From Ferruginibacter sp. (GTDB lineage: Bacteria > Bacteroidota > Bacteroidia > Chitinophagales > Chitinophagaceae): a stretch of 54,772 nt of DNA. The position numbers were made by a program, and so were the translations under genes. Under the pieces are notes generated by a model. The model was not told the origin of the DNA and searched no databases. It saw only the letters and a list, made by a program, of their open reading frames with translations. Below, piece after piece: positions 32,430 to 40,102 of this stretch; within the stretch, counting starts at the first letter, position 1, and every line of letters begins with the position of its first letter. The stretch is from positions 1 to 54,772 of the forward strand of contig JANXVN010000159.1 of assembly GCA_025351645.1 (NCBI GenBank), given 5' to 3'.

Positions 32430-32969
32430 TTTCTCCCAAATTTGAAAGCTGTAACTGTAGGCATGCTTGTCATCAACCGGAAAATCTTCATTGGAAGTTA
32501 ACTTCCATTTGCTGGCATCAATTACCGGAAAAAAAGTATCGCCATCAAGCGCTGCATGTACCCTGGTTATATAAATACTATCGGCGAGTTCCATTGATTG
32601 TTTGTAAATTTCGCCACCACCAATTATAAAAATTTGTTTGCTGTTTGTTTCTGCCGCTTTTGTAATGCCTTCTTCAATAGTGGCTACTGTTATGGCTCCC
32701 TCTGAATGCCAGCCTGCCTTTGTAGTTACTACAATATTCGTGCGTCCCGGTAGTGGCTTGTTTACAGATTCATAGGTTTTTCGCCCCATGATAACGGGAA
32801 AGCCCCAGGTGGTATTCTTAAAAAATTTAAGGTCGTTCGGCAGGTTCCAAAGCAGCTCGTTATTTTTACCAATGGCATTGTTTTCTGATGCGGCTACTAC
32901 TAAGCTAATAGCCCTCCTGCCCGCCAAAAGGGGGTTCTTAAAATCCGCTGATTGTAATGTTCCTGTCAT
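32415..32969 (-). CDS. folA: Dihydrofolate reductase with repeat-derived N-terminal extension
   Basis: It reduces dihydrofolate to tetrahydrofolate with NADPH. The core starts ISLVVAASENNAIGKNNELL then WNLPNDLKFFKNTTWG, with MGRKTYESV and IIGGGEIYKQ. Normal enzymes begin with Met just before ISLV. Here a GC-rich repeat occupies that place and translation must start 20 codons upstream at ATG 32969, giving the extra MTGTLQSADFKNPLLAGRRA. At 184 aa it is about 20 residues longer than usual. It lies next to thyA, whose reaction generates its substrate. Confidence 0.92.
   Translation of the reverse strand: MTGTLQSADFKNPLLAGRRAISLVVAASENNAIGKNNELLWNLPNDLKFFKNTTWGFPVIMGRKTYESVNKPLPGRTNIVVTTKAGWHSEGAITVATIEEGITKAAETNSKQIFIIGGGEIYKQSMELADSIYITRVHAALDGDTFFPVIDASKWKLTSNEDFPVDDKHAYSYSFQIWEKIMVN
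32911..32945. repeat. GC-rich palindromic repeat at the folA start
   Basis: Minus strand: TTAAGAACCCCCTTTTGG then CGGGCAGGAGGGC. It is the same family as 38-72. It encodes residues of the FolA extension (FKNPLLAGRR). Confidence 0.6.
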
Positions 32970-33043
32970 AAATCGTGTCTTTAAAAAATTATTGAACTAG
33001 TATTTGTATCGTGCCATTAAAATCAATTCCTTAAATTATGATG

Positions 33044-33064
33044 CTCCAAAATCCCCCTTTGGAG
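33044..33064 (-). repeat. Short CTCCAAA/CTTTGGAG hairpin after thyA
   Basis: CTCCAAA and TTTGGAG pair around ATCCCCC, 8 bases beyond the thyA stop. It may be a fragment of the CCCCCTTTGG repeat family acting as a weak transcription end; no long T-run follows. Confidence 0.4.
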
Positions 33065-33071
33065 AATTTGG

Positions 33072-33899
33072 CTAAACTGCTACTGGTGCTTTAATGGCTG
33101 GGTGGGCTTGGTAATCCAGCAATTCAAAATCTTCAAATGTAAAGTCGAAAATATTTTTTATTGCCGGATTTATTTTCATTGCTGGCAAAGCAAATGGTGC
33201 CCTGCTCAACTGTAATCCGGCCTGTTCAAAATGGTTATTGTACAAATGCACATCGCCAAAAGTATGGATAAAGTCCCCGGCTTCCATATCGCAAACCTGT
33301 GCAATCATCATGGTTAACAAAGCATACGAGGCAATGTTAAACGGCACGCCTAAAAATACATCTGCGGAGCGCTGGTATAATTGGCAGGATAAGCTTCCTC
33401 TTATCCCTCTTTCACTTTGTTCAACTGTTGGTGGTTGTACATAAAATTGAAAAAGGCAATGACAGGGCATTAATTTCATCTTTGGCAAATCTGCCACATT
33501 CCATGCACTGATGATCATCCTGCGGCTATCCGGATTTGTTTTTAGTTGATGTATCAAATCTTTTACCTGGTCAACTTCTACCCCATCTGCCCCTTGCCAG
33601 CTACGCCATTGCTTGCCGTACACCGGGCCCAGGTTGCCATTTTCATCTGCCCATTCATCCCATATTTTTACGTTGTGCTCTTTCAGGTATTTTATGTTTG
33701 TATCGCCCTGCAAAAACCAAAGCAGCTCGTAAATAATACTTTTGATATGCACTTTTTTAGTTGTCACCAATGGAAAGCCATCGCTTAAATTAAACCGTAG
33801 CTGGTAACCAAAAAGGCTGCGGGTACCCGTTCCAGTACGGTCGCTTTTATCTGTGCCGGTAGTAATAATATTTTTTAAAAGATGTAAGTACTGCTGCAT
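33072..33899 (-). CDS. thyA: Thymidylate synthase
   Basis: It methylates dUMP using methylene-tetrahydrofolate. [17 protein letters not shown], the catalytic Cys in [32 protein letters not shown] and [12 protein letters not shown] are all present. Compared with E. coli ThyA it carries about 11 extra residues ([15 protein letters not shown], positions 155-169) between the strands after the catalytic Cys. The ATG at 33899 is preferred to the adjacent GTG. It is upstream of folA in the same direction. Confidence 0.95.
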   Translation of the reverse strand: MQQYLHLLKNIITTGTDKSDRTGTGTRSLFGYQLRFNLSDGFPLVTTKKVHIKSIIYELLWFLQGDTNIKYLKEHNVKIWDEWADENGNLGPVYGKQWRSWQGADGVEVDQVKDLIHQLKTNPDSRRMIISAWNVADLPKMKLMPCHCLFQFYVQPPTVEQSERGIRGSLSCQLYQRSADVFLGVPFNIASYALLTMMIAQVCDMEAGDFIHTFGDVHLYNNHFEQAGLQLSRAPFALPAMKINPAIKNIFDFTFEDFELLDYQAHPAIKAPVAV

Positions 33900-34023
33900 C
33901 ACCGCAAGTTAAGCCGTATATGGCGAAGCCTTCTAAAACGGACTATTTTTTTAATAACAAATGCTGTCGTTGAATGTGGATTGATTATGCGACTTTTGGG
34001 CCCTAAAATGTATAAAGGTAATT

Positions 34024-34476
34024 ATGAGCATTATTATTAGAAAAGCAGTAAAGGACGATTGTGCCCGTATAATGGAACTGGTACTGGAGCTGGCCATTTT
34101 TGAAAAAGCGCCTAACGAAATAACCGTTAGCCCTGCCCATTTTGAAGAAAGCGGTTTTGGCAAAAACCCAGTTTGGTGGGCATTTGTGGCTGAAAAAGAG
34201 GGCTTAGTAGAAGCATTTGCCTTGTACTATATCCGTTACAGCACGTGGAAGGGGCAGCGCATGTACCTGGAAGATTTGGTGGTTACAGAAAATTTACGCG
34301 GACAAGGCGTAGGAAAATTACTTTTCGATAAATTAATTGAAGAAGCAACCGAAAAAAACTTAAACGGCATAGCCTGGCAGGTACTAGACTGGAACGAACC
34401 GGCCATTAAATTTTACAAAAAACTAAAGGGGATCAGTTTTGATAATGGGTGGATTAATTGTAGTATGCCTGTTTAA
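34024..34476 (+). CDS. GNAT family N-acetyltransferase
   Basis: A 150-aa protein. IIIRKAVKDDCARIMELVLE is the N-terminal strand-helix, MYLEDLVVTENLRGQGVGKL holds the acetyl-CoA pyrophosphate-binding RGQGVGK loop, and WQVLDWNEPAIKFYKKL is motif B. The layout is closest to diamine (spermidine/spermine) acetyltransferase-like members. The substrate is not determined. It is a single gene, followed by a decayed gene. Confidence 0.88.
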   Translation: MSIIIRKAVKDDCARIMELVLELAIFEKAPNEITVSPAHFEESGFGKNPVWWAFVAEKEGLVEAFALYYIRYSTWKGQRMYLEDLVVTENLRGQGVGKLLFDKLIEEATEKNLNGIAWQVLDWNEPAIKFYKKLKGISFDNGWINCSMPV

Positions 34477-34565
34477 TAAATAAATATCCTTTATTGGGCA
34501 GCAATATTTCATTACTGAGCATCTTATTTTTTATAAACAAAACCCTTTTACTTTAAAACAAAACT

Positions 34566-35450
34566 ATGCAAACGATTTTATTTTAAAAATATAGGGCAAG
34601 CTCAATCTTTAGAGATACACAAACAGTTGGTTCCAGGTATAGCTATACGGATACTTCAGGCTTTGTAGCAGGCGCAATACCTGGCAACGCTCAATTAACT
34701 ATAGATGTATTAGGCGAAAATAGCTGCACCGGCACACTATATATACAAACATTTGCCAGCACTACTGCAGATGTTGCCCTAGGCAGGGTTACCATAGCAA
34801 GCGGCAATACCACCATTGTAACAGGCAATGTAACCAATTGCACCAACGTTGCTGTAACAAAAGGCTATATCATACTAAATAGAAAAGGGCAAAATTACAG
34901 GTATCCATCAAGCAGCGGCTCATTTTCCTTTTCTACTTTATTTTGCAGCAGCACCGCGTCTGTAAGCATTTTTACAGTAGATATGGATGGCTTGCAACAA
35001 AGCGCACCTGTTACAATAACCCTTGCTACCGGCACTAATGCTGCAGGCACTTTAACTGCTTGTGGCACAGTAATACAGCAATTTGTAAATTAAACTATCA
35101 ATGGGGTTGCTTATGCAATAGTTGCCCCTTGCGATAGCCTGGCACAAAATCTTTATACTGATGAATATTTATACGCCTTTCAAACCGGACAAGGCAGAAC
35201 GGCAAGCATAAACATCGATTTTACACATACGGGCATTGCAAAAAATAGTGTTCAGGCGTTACAATATTTGGCAATAAATAGCATTAAAGACTCTACTAAC
35301 TTTACAGCTGCCATTGCTGTAAACATAACCGAATACAGCGCTGTAAACCAGTTTATAGCCGGTAATTTTACAGGTAGCCTAACAGGTGCGAGCCCTGCAA
35401 ATAAACAGTACGCCATTACCTGTAGCTTTAGGGTAAGGCGTAGCCAATAA
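34566..35450 (+). pseudogene. Decayed extracellular carboxypeptidase-regulatory-like domain protein
   Basis: One frame runs through the whole stretch but is broken by TAA at 34584-34586 and 35091-35093. It reads MQTILF, stop, then SSIFRDTQTVGSRYSYTDTS ..., GKVTNC-like VTGNVTNCTNVAVTKGYIIL, TVDMDGLQQSAPVTITLATG and QQFVN, stop, TINGVAYAIVAPCDSL to the end FRVRRSQ. Intact relatives, as I recall, have Tyr where the second stop is, and a much longer N-terminus. It is thus a 5'-truncated gene with a nonsense change. Its terminator survives (35467-35499). Confidence 0.8.
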
Positions 35451-35466
35451 CATATTACTCCAACCA

Positions 35467-35499
35467 AAACTTCCCGCCAAATAGCGGGAAGTTTTTTTA
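35467..35499 (+). terminator. Rho-independent terminator after the decayed gene
   Basis: ACTTCCCGC (35469-35477) pairs perfectly with GCGGGAAGT (35484-35492), a 6-base loop, followed by seven T. One of the best terminators in the window. Confidence 0.9.
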
Positions 35500-35646
35500 T
35501 GCGACAAGCTTTCGTTTTTTAATAATTTTTATCCGGGCAAATACAGCAGCGATGGTCATCATCGTTGTGTCCCTTTTACGGCATACCAATTTGGCACACC
35601 TCCTCAACTCGCTACCTTATTTGTTTTTTGCTGTAACCCGCCTTGC

Positions 35647-35678
35647 TTTGGTTTCAACCATTCCAACACTTACTTTTG
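35647..35678 (+). promoter_or_regulatory. Promoter of icd: TTTG-N20-TACTTTTG
   Basis: A -33 TTTG (35647-35650) and an exact -7 TACTTTTG (35671-35678) with 20-base spacing match the Bacteroidota consensus in both elements. The leader to the ATG at 35713 is about 30 bases. Confidence 0.75.
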
Positions 35679-35712
35679 TATTTCAATAATTCAATCATTT
35701 TAAATTGTATTT

Positions 35713-36978
35713 ATGGCGCAAAAAATTACGATGGGTGCAGATGGTAAACTGGTAGTCCCAAATAACCCTACAATCCCTTTTATTATTGGCGATGGCATTG
35801 GCCCGGATATTTGGGGCGCAGCAGTAAGGGTTTTTGATGCAGCAATAAAAAAAGCCTACAAAGGCGAAAAAAAAATTGAATGGCTGGAAGTACTTGCAGG
35901 CGAAAAAGCCTTTAACGAAACCGGCAGCTGGATGCCCGAAGCAACCATGGACGCGTTTAAAGAATATTTATTATCAATAAAGGGGCCGCTTACAACGCCC
36001 GTTGGTGGCGGCATGCGCAGCTTAAACGTTGCACTTAGGCAAGAGCTCGACTTATATGTTTGCCTGCGCCCGGTAAAGTATTTTGAAGGCGTGCCTTCAC
36101 CAATGTGGCAGCCAGAAAAGGTAAGCATGACCATCTTCAGGGAAAATACAGAAGATATTTATGCAGGCATAGAATACATGACCGGAACACCGGAAGCTAA
36201 AAAATTACTCGATTTCCTTATCAACGAAATGGGCGTAAAAAATATCCGTTTTCCTGAAACCACTTCGCTGGGCATAAAGCCCGTAAGTAAAGAAGGCAGC
36301 GAAAGGCTGATACGTTCTGCGCTTGAATTTGCTATTTTAAACAAGCTTCCTTCTGTTACTATTGTGCATAAAGGCAACATAATGAAGTTTACAGAAGGTG
36401 CTTTTAAAAACTGGGGCTACGAATTAGCCGAAAGGGAATTTGGCGGCAACGTTTATACGTGGAACCAATGGGAACGCACAAAAAAAGAAAGCGGCGAAGC
36501 GGTAGCCAACGAAGAAATGAAACTAAGCGCCATTGGAGGCAAAGTAATAATTAAAGATGCCATTGCAGATAACTTTTTACAACAAGCATTATTAGCACCA
36601 CAAGATTATTCTGTTATCGCCACCCTAAACTTAAATGGCGATTACATTAGCGATGCACTGGCAGCACAGGTTGGCGGTATCGGTATTGCACCTGGCGCAA
36701 ACATTAATTACTTAACTGGCCATGCGGTTTTTGAAGCAACACACGGCACTGCACCACGCTTTGCCAACACCAATACTATGAACCCAAGCAGCGTAATATT
36801 GAGCGGCGTTATGATGCTGGAATACATGGGCTGGCGGGATGCTGCAGAATCCATTACTAACTCCGTAGGCAAAACTATCCGTAATAAAATGGTGACTATC
36901 GATTTTTACAATTTGATGAAAGAAGGCACTTTGCTTAAAACCAGCGAGTTTGCCGATGAGATTATCAAGAATTTGTAA
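35713..36978 (+). CDS. icd: Isocitrate dehydrogenase, E. coli Icd class
   Basis: Oxidative decarboxylation of isocitrate to 2-oxoglutarate (TCA cycle). [20 protein letters not shown] holds the substrate Ser and Arg residues, [14 protein letters not shown] and [14 protein letters not shown] are class I signatures. The 421-aa length fits. At the cofactor site ATHGTAPRF has Arg-Phe where E. coli has Lys344-Tyr345, and MVTIDFYNL has Ile and Asn where E. coli has Tyr391 and Arg395. So NADP use is likely but not certain. A second, unrelated-class Icd is encoded 0.4 kb downstream. Confidence 0.92.
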   Translation: MAQKITMGADGKLVVPNNPTIPFIIGDGIGPDIWGAAVRVFDAAIKKAYKGEKKIEWLEVLAGEKAFNETGSWMPEATMDAFKEYLLSIKGPLTTPVGGGMRSLNVALRQELDLYVCLRPVKYFEGVPSPMWQPEKVSMTIFRENTEDIYAGIEYMTGTPEAKKLLDFLINEMGVKNIRFPETTSLGIKPVSKEGSERLIRSALEFAILNKLPSVTIVHKGNIMKFTEGAFKNWGYELAEREFGGNVYTWNQWERTKKESGEAVANEEMKLSAIGGKVIIKDAIADNFLQQALLAPQDYSVIATLNLNGDYISDALAAQVGGIGIAPGANINYLTGHAVFEATHGTAPRFANTNTMNPSSVILSGVMMLEYMGWRDAAESITNSVGKTIRNKMVTIDFYNLMKEGTLLKTSEFADEIIKNL

Positions 36979-37004
36979 GGTGTATAGATTTTGATATATT
37001 TTTG
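36972..37004 (+). promoter_or_regulatory. Promoter of the vapBC remnant: TTTG-N21-TATTTTTG
   Basis: TTTG (36972-36975) overlaps the last codons of icd, and TATTTTTG (36997-37004) is an exact -7 box 19 bases before the vapB ATG. The promoter is intact although the genes it serves are broken; it may now serve the second isocitrate dehydrogenase gene. Confidence 0.7.
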
Positions 37005-37023
37005 TAGAGAAAACTTTATTATC

Positions 37024-37238
37024 ATGAAAACAACTATTGATATTGATGATAAGCTGCTGGAGAAAGTAATGGAAATTTCTAACCTTTCAACTAAAAAAGA
37101 GGCAGTAAACTTTGCATTGAATAAAGTAATTAACTTTCATAATCGAAAATTACTTTATCCTTACAGGGAAAAGTAAAATGGGAAGGAAACCTTGACGAAA
37201 TGAGGACGTATGATAAATGGGAAGATAGCAGGCAGTAG
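37024..37238 (+). pseudogene. VapB-type antitoxin, frameshifted
   Basis: MKTTIDIDDKLLEKVMEISN then LSTKKEAVNFALNKVINFHN is a VapB (DUF2191-like) antitoxin DNA-binding part. At 37146-37149 (four A) the frame is lost and the written frame ends LLYPYREK. One base over, LSLQGKVKWEGNLDEMRTYD then KWEDSRQ is the usual toxin-binding tail, ending at TAG 37236-37238. One extra A restores a protein of about 71 aa. It may be a real frameshift or a homopolymer error, but the damaged toxin next to it favours real decay. Confidence 0.85.
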
Positions 37239-37419
37239 GCTTTGGATAGATTATTGGAATAATATTATTGACGGGGTATTAATTCTGCACCTGATTTTAT
37301 TGAGAACCAAACGATTGCCTTATCCTGTTATTTGTATAAAAAATAATTTCATGCTTTTACACAACGATAACAATTTTACAAACATTGCAAAACACACATC
37401 ACTCAAAATTTATAAATAA
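37239..37419 (+). pseudogene. VapC-type PIN toxin remnant with internal deletion
   Basis: The frame has LWIDYWNNI, matching the N-terminal WIDY segment of VapC, then after about 18 unrelated residues CIKNNFMLLHNDNNFTNIAK then HTSLKIYK, a typical VapC C-terminus. VapC is about 130 aa. Here only about 60 aa remain, the start Met and first catalytic Asp are missing and the central acidic residues are gone. It is certainly non-functional. Its stop is 3 bases before the ATG of the second isocitrate dehydrogenase. Confidence 0.75.
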
Positions 37420-37422
37420 CTA

Positions 37423-38655
37423 ATGGCAAAAATTAAAGTAGCCAATCCCGTGGTAGAACTGGATGGTGACGAGATGACAAGGATTATCTGGAAATTTATT
37501 AAAGATAAACTGATTGTTCCTTACCTGGACGTAGATATTAAATACTATGACCTTGGCATGGAATACCGTGACGAAACCAATGACCAGGTTACCATCGATG
37601 CAGCAAATGCCATTAAAGAATTTGGTGTGGGTATAAAATGCGCTACCATTACGCCTGATGAAGACAGGGTAAAGGAATTCAACCTCAAGCAAATGTGGAA
37701 ATCGCCCAATGGCACTATCCGTAATATTTTGGATGGTACTGTTTTTCGTGAGCCAATCGTAATGCAGAATGTACCCCGGTTAGTAACCAACTGGACGGCT
37801 CCAATTATTGTTGGCCGCCATGCATTTGGCGACCAGTATCGTGCAACCGATACCGTTATTAAAGGCAAGGGAAAGTTAACCATGACCTTTACACCGGAAA
37901 ATGGCGGCGAACCAACTGTTTTTGATGTGTACAATTTTAAAGGCGATGGCGTTGCCATGAGCATGTACAATACCGATGAAAGTATTTTTGGTTTTGCAAG
38001 AAGCTGCTTCAATATGGCGCTTACCAAAAAATGGCCGTTGTATCTTTCTACAAAAAATACCATCCTTAAAAAATACGATGGCCGCTTTAAAGATATTTTT
38101 GAAGAAGTGTACCAAAATGAATTTAAGGCCGCTTACCAAACTGCAGGCATAACCTATGAACATCGTTTAATTGATGACATGGTTGCCAGCGCTTTAAAGT
38201 GGAACGGCAATTTTGTATGGGCCTGTAAAAATTATGATGGCGATGTACAAAGCGATACCGTTGCGCAAGGCTTTGGTTCTTTGGGCTTAATGACTTCTGT
38301 TTTGGTTACGCCTGATGGCAATACTTTAGAAGCCGAAGCTGCTCATGGCACTGTAACCCGCCACTATCGGGATCATCAGGCCGGCAAGCCAACATCTACT
38401 AACCCAATTGCTTCTATTTTTGCATGGACAAGAGGGCTGGAATTTAGGGGTAAAGTGGATGGCAACCAGCCATTGATTGATTTTTGCCAGGCTTTAGAAG
38501 CGGTTTGTATTGAAACAGTAGAAAGCGGTAAAATGACAAAAGACCTTGCAGTGTGCATACATGGAAACAAAGTGAGCCATGGAGCACATTATTTGTACAC
38601 GGAAGAATTTTTAGATGCTATCGATGAAAACCTAAAAAAGAAAATGGGTTTATAA
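37423..38655 (+). CDS. NADP-dependent isocitrate dehydrogenase, eukaryotic-type (IDH1/2 class)
   Basis: It catalyses the same reaction as Icd but belongs to the homodimeric class related to human IDH1/2. Signatures are [60 protein letters not shown] and [20 protein letters not shown]. The 410-aa length is normal. The ATG follows the vapC remnant stop by 3 bases. The stop codon lies in the direct repeat of a MITE-like element, and a strong terminator follows at 38779-38810. Confidence 0.95.
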   Translation: MAKIKVANPVVELDGDEMTRIIWKFIKDKLIVPYLDVDIKYYDLGMEYRDETNDQVTIDAANAIKEFGVGIKCATITPDEDRVKEFNLKQMWKSPNGTIRNILDGTVFREPIVMQNVPRLVTNWTAPIIVGRHAFGDQYRATDTVIKGKGKLTMTFTPENGGEPTVFDVYNFKGDGVAMSMYNTDESIFGFARSCFNMALTKKWPLYLSTKNTILKKYDGRFKDIFEEVYQNEFKAAYQTAGITYEHRLIDDMVASALKWNGNFVWACKNYDGDVQSDTVAQGFGSLGLMTSVLVTPDGNTLEAEAAHGTVTRHYRDHQAGKPTSTNPIASIFAWTRGLEFRGKVDGNQPLIDFCQALEAVCIETVESGKMTKDLAVCIHGNKVSHGAHYLYTEEFLDAIDENLKKKMGL

Positions 38656-38752
38656 TTCAATGCCATTTAATTAAGCCCTTTCTTTTAGAAAGGATTAGGG
38701 TGAGGCAAAGAAAGACAAGGAATGTTTAACTTAACGGCGTAGGTTTTATAAT
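38649..38752. mobile_element. MITE-like element, second copy (about 38658-38743)
   Basis: Left end CAATGCCATTTAATTAA and right end TTAACTTAACGGCGTAGG are diverged versions of the ends at 3510-3600. The core hairpin CCTTTCT-TTT-AGAAAGG (38677-38693) and GATTAGGGTGAGG are kept. TTTATAAT occurs on both sides (38649-38656 and 38745-38752). The left direct repeat contains the stop codon of the second isocitrate dehydrogenase gene. Confidence 0.65.
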
Positions 38753-38778
38753 GCTATAAAAGTTATGTATTTTTTAAT

Positions 38779-38810
38779 AAAAAGGGCAGCATGAATTTGT
38801 TGCCCTTTTT
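38779..38810 (+). terminator. Terminator after the second isocitrate dehydrogenase
   Basis: AAAAAGGGCA (38779-38788) and TGCCCTTTTT (38801-38810) form a perfect 10-bp stem with a 12-base loop and T-run. Confidence 0.9.
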
Positions 38811-38838
38811 ATATCCTATAATAATTTTACCATTAAAA

Positions 38839-38863
38839 AAACGCTTCACAAGTGGAAGCGTTT
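38839..38863 (-). terminator. Terminator after the small membrane protein gene
   Basis: AAACGCTTC (38839-38847) pairs with GAAGCGTTT (38855-38863). On the minus strand it is followed by more T. A-runs on both sides make it potentially bidirectional. Confidence 0.75.
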
Positions 38864-38893
38864 CAAAAAAAAACTTATAATAACTGTAGTTAT

Positions 38894-39214
38894 TTATTTC
38901 AAAATAAGTATCAGTATTAAAATAATAATTATAATAGCTCCCACTGAAAGATAAACCCTCTTATCAAGGCCATCTGCCTTGCGCTTCATATCTTTTAATT
39001 CTTTTTTTAACGAGGTCTTTTCAGATGCAGATAAATTTGTCTTATCCATGTTCTGAATTTCCGTTACCCTGTTAATAATGTCGCTCAACACACGGGCGTC
39101 TGTAGTACTATCCCTTACAGAAGAAGTGATTACAGCGGCGTTGGAATAAGTAGGCATTGCGAATGCCATAACAAGCATTACAGTTGCAATTTTAAAAAGA
39201 TTCCTGATTCTCAT
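38894..39214 (-). CDS. Small secreted/membrane protein with coiled coil
   Basis: A 106-aa protein: signal peptide (LFKIATVMLVMAFAMPTYSNA), then a helical charged segment (IINRVTEIQNMDKTNLSASE, EKTSLKKELKDMKRKADGLD) likely to be a coiled coil, and a C-terminal hydrophobic tail (YLSVGAIIIIILILILILK) with a final Lys. Similar signal-helix-TM proteins are common in Chitinophagaceae, with no known function. It is 32 bases downstream of the TonB-like lipoprotein gene and has its own terminator. Confidence 0.7.
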   Translation of the reverse strand: MRIRNLFKIATVMLVMAFAMPTYSNAAVITSSVRDSTTDARVLSDIINRVTEIQNMDKTNLSASEKTSLKKELKDMKRKADGLDKRVYLSVGAIIIIILILILILK

Positions 39215-39246
39215 TTTGTATATATTTTGAAGTTAAAAAAAAGCAA

Positions 39247-39897
39247 TTAATCTAATTTAAATTTAATAGGCAAGGTATATTTTGTCTTAACATTTTTGCC
39301 CTTAATTTTTCCTGGAGTCCATTTTGGCATTTTATTAAAAACCCTCAATGCTTCTGGTTCTATTCCGTAGCCAATATTTTTACTTACTACTTTTGGCGCA
39401 TATACTTTACCACTTTCATCTACAGCAAAAGTTAAGTTTACGGTTCCTTCTGCATTATTTTCAGTGGCATTATCAGGGTATTGTATATTATCTTCAAAAA
39501 AACGTTCTAAAGCTTTTTGTCCACCAGGAAAAGCTGGAAGTACTTCCGTATTGGTATAAAAACCTTCTTTATCTGCTGTCATATCACCTGTTGCCTTAGT
39601 ACCCTCTGCAATACTTACTTTACCTTTTTTAGATTTTTTTGCACCCATGCTTATGCTTGAGTCTGTTTTTACAATGGCAGCTTTTGTATCAGCAGAGCCA
39701 ACTGTAGTTTTAGTTCCTAATGCTGCGGAACTTGTATCACCAACCAATGTTGCACTAGTGTTACTTGTACTGGAATCTTTCGCCATCATCGTACTATCCG
39801 TTCCGGGTGCAATTACATCTGTGTTACTTTTTTTCATGTTGCAACTAACTATTACGGCAATTAAAATTATATTAGCAAAAATGTCCCTGGTTTTCAT
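39247..39897 (-). CDS. Lipoprotein with C-terminal TonB domain
   Basis: A 216-aa protein. The ATG at 39897 opens MKTRDIFANIILIAVIVSC, a lipoprotein signal whose Cys would be lipidated; the TTG 13 codons upstream is rejected. A Ser/Thr/Lys-rich linker follows, then from about residue 130 a TonB C-terminal domain (PAFPGGQKALERFFEDNIQY, GTVNLTFAVDESGKVYAPKV, MPKWTPGKIKGKNV). Ordinary TonB is held by an N-terminal inner-membrane helix, so a lipid anchor is unusual. No ExbB/ExbD genes are nearby. Confidence 0.8.
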   Translation of the reverse strand: MKTRDIFANIILIAVIVSCNMKKSNTDVIAPGTDSTMMAKDSSTSNTSATLVGDTSSAALGTKTTVGSADTKAAIVKTDSSISMGAKKSKKGKVSIAEGTKATGDMTADKEGFYTNTEVLPAFPGGQKALERFFEDNIQYPDNATENNAEGTVNLTFAVDESGKVYAPKVVSKNIGYGIEPEALRVFNKMPKWTPGKIKGKNVKTKYTLPIKFKLD

Positions 39898-40077
39898 AAT
39901 AAATTTATTATTGATTTTCAAGTTAATTGTTTTCAAATTCGATGCCTATTTTATATTATAGCTAGTAATTAGGTGTTTATTAGATAAAAATCAACTTTTG
40001 CCTACATAATTTCATCGTATTTAGTACTCAATACGAGGAAGAAAATCAACATCCATTTATATTTAGTAATGGAATTG

Positions 40078-40085
40078 TATCTTTG
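40078..40085 (+). promoter_or_regulatory. -7 promoter box TATCTTTG of mnmA
   Basis: Exact TAnnTTTG match 17 bases before the mnmA ATG. TTTA at 40056-40059 is a possible -33 element with 18-base spacing. Confidence 0.6.
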
Positions 40086-40102
40086 CATCGAAGAATTTCG
40101 AT

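Noticed and set aside
37210-37238. Extending the vapC remnant upstream to the ATG at 37210
   Set aside because: The ATG lies inside the restored antitoxin frame and the residues before LWID do not match a VapC start, so it is not taken as a real start codon.
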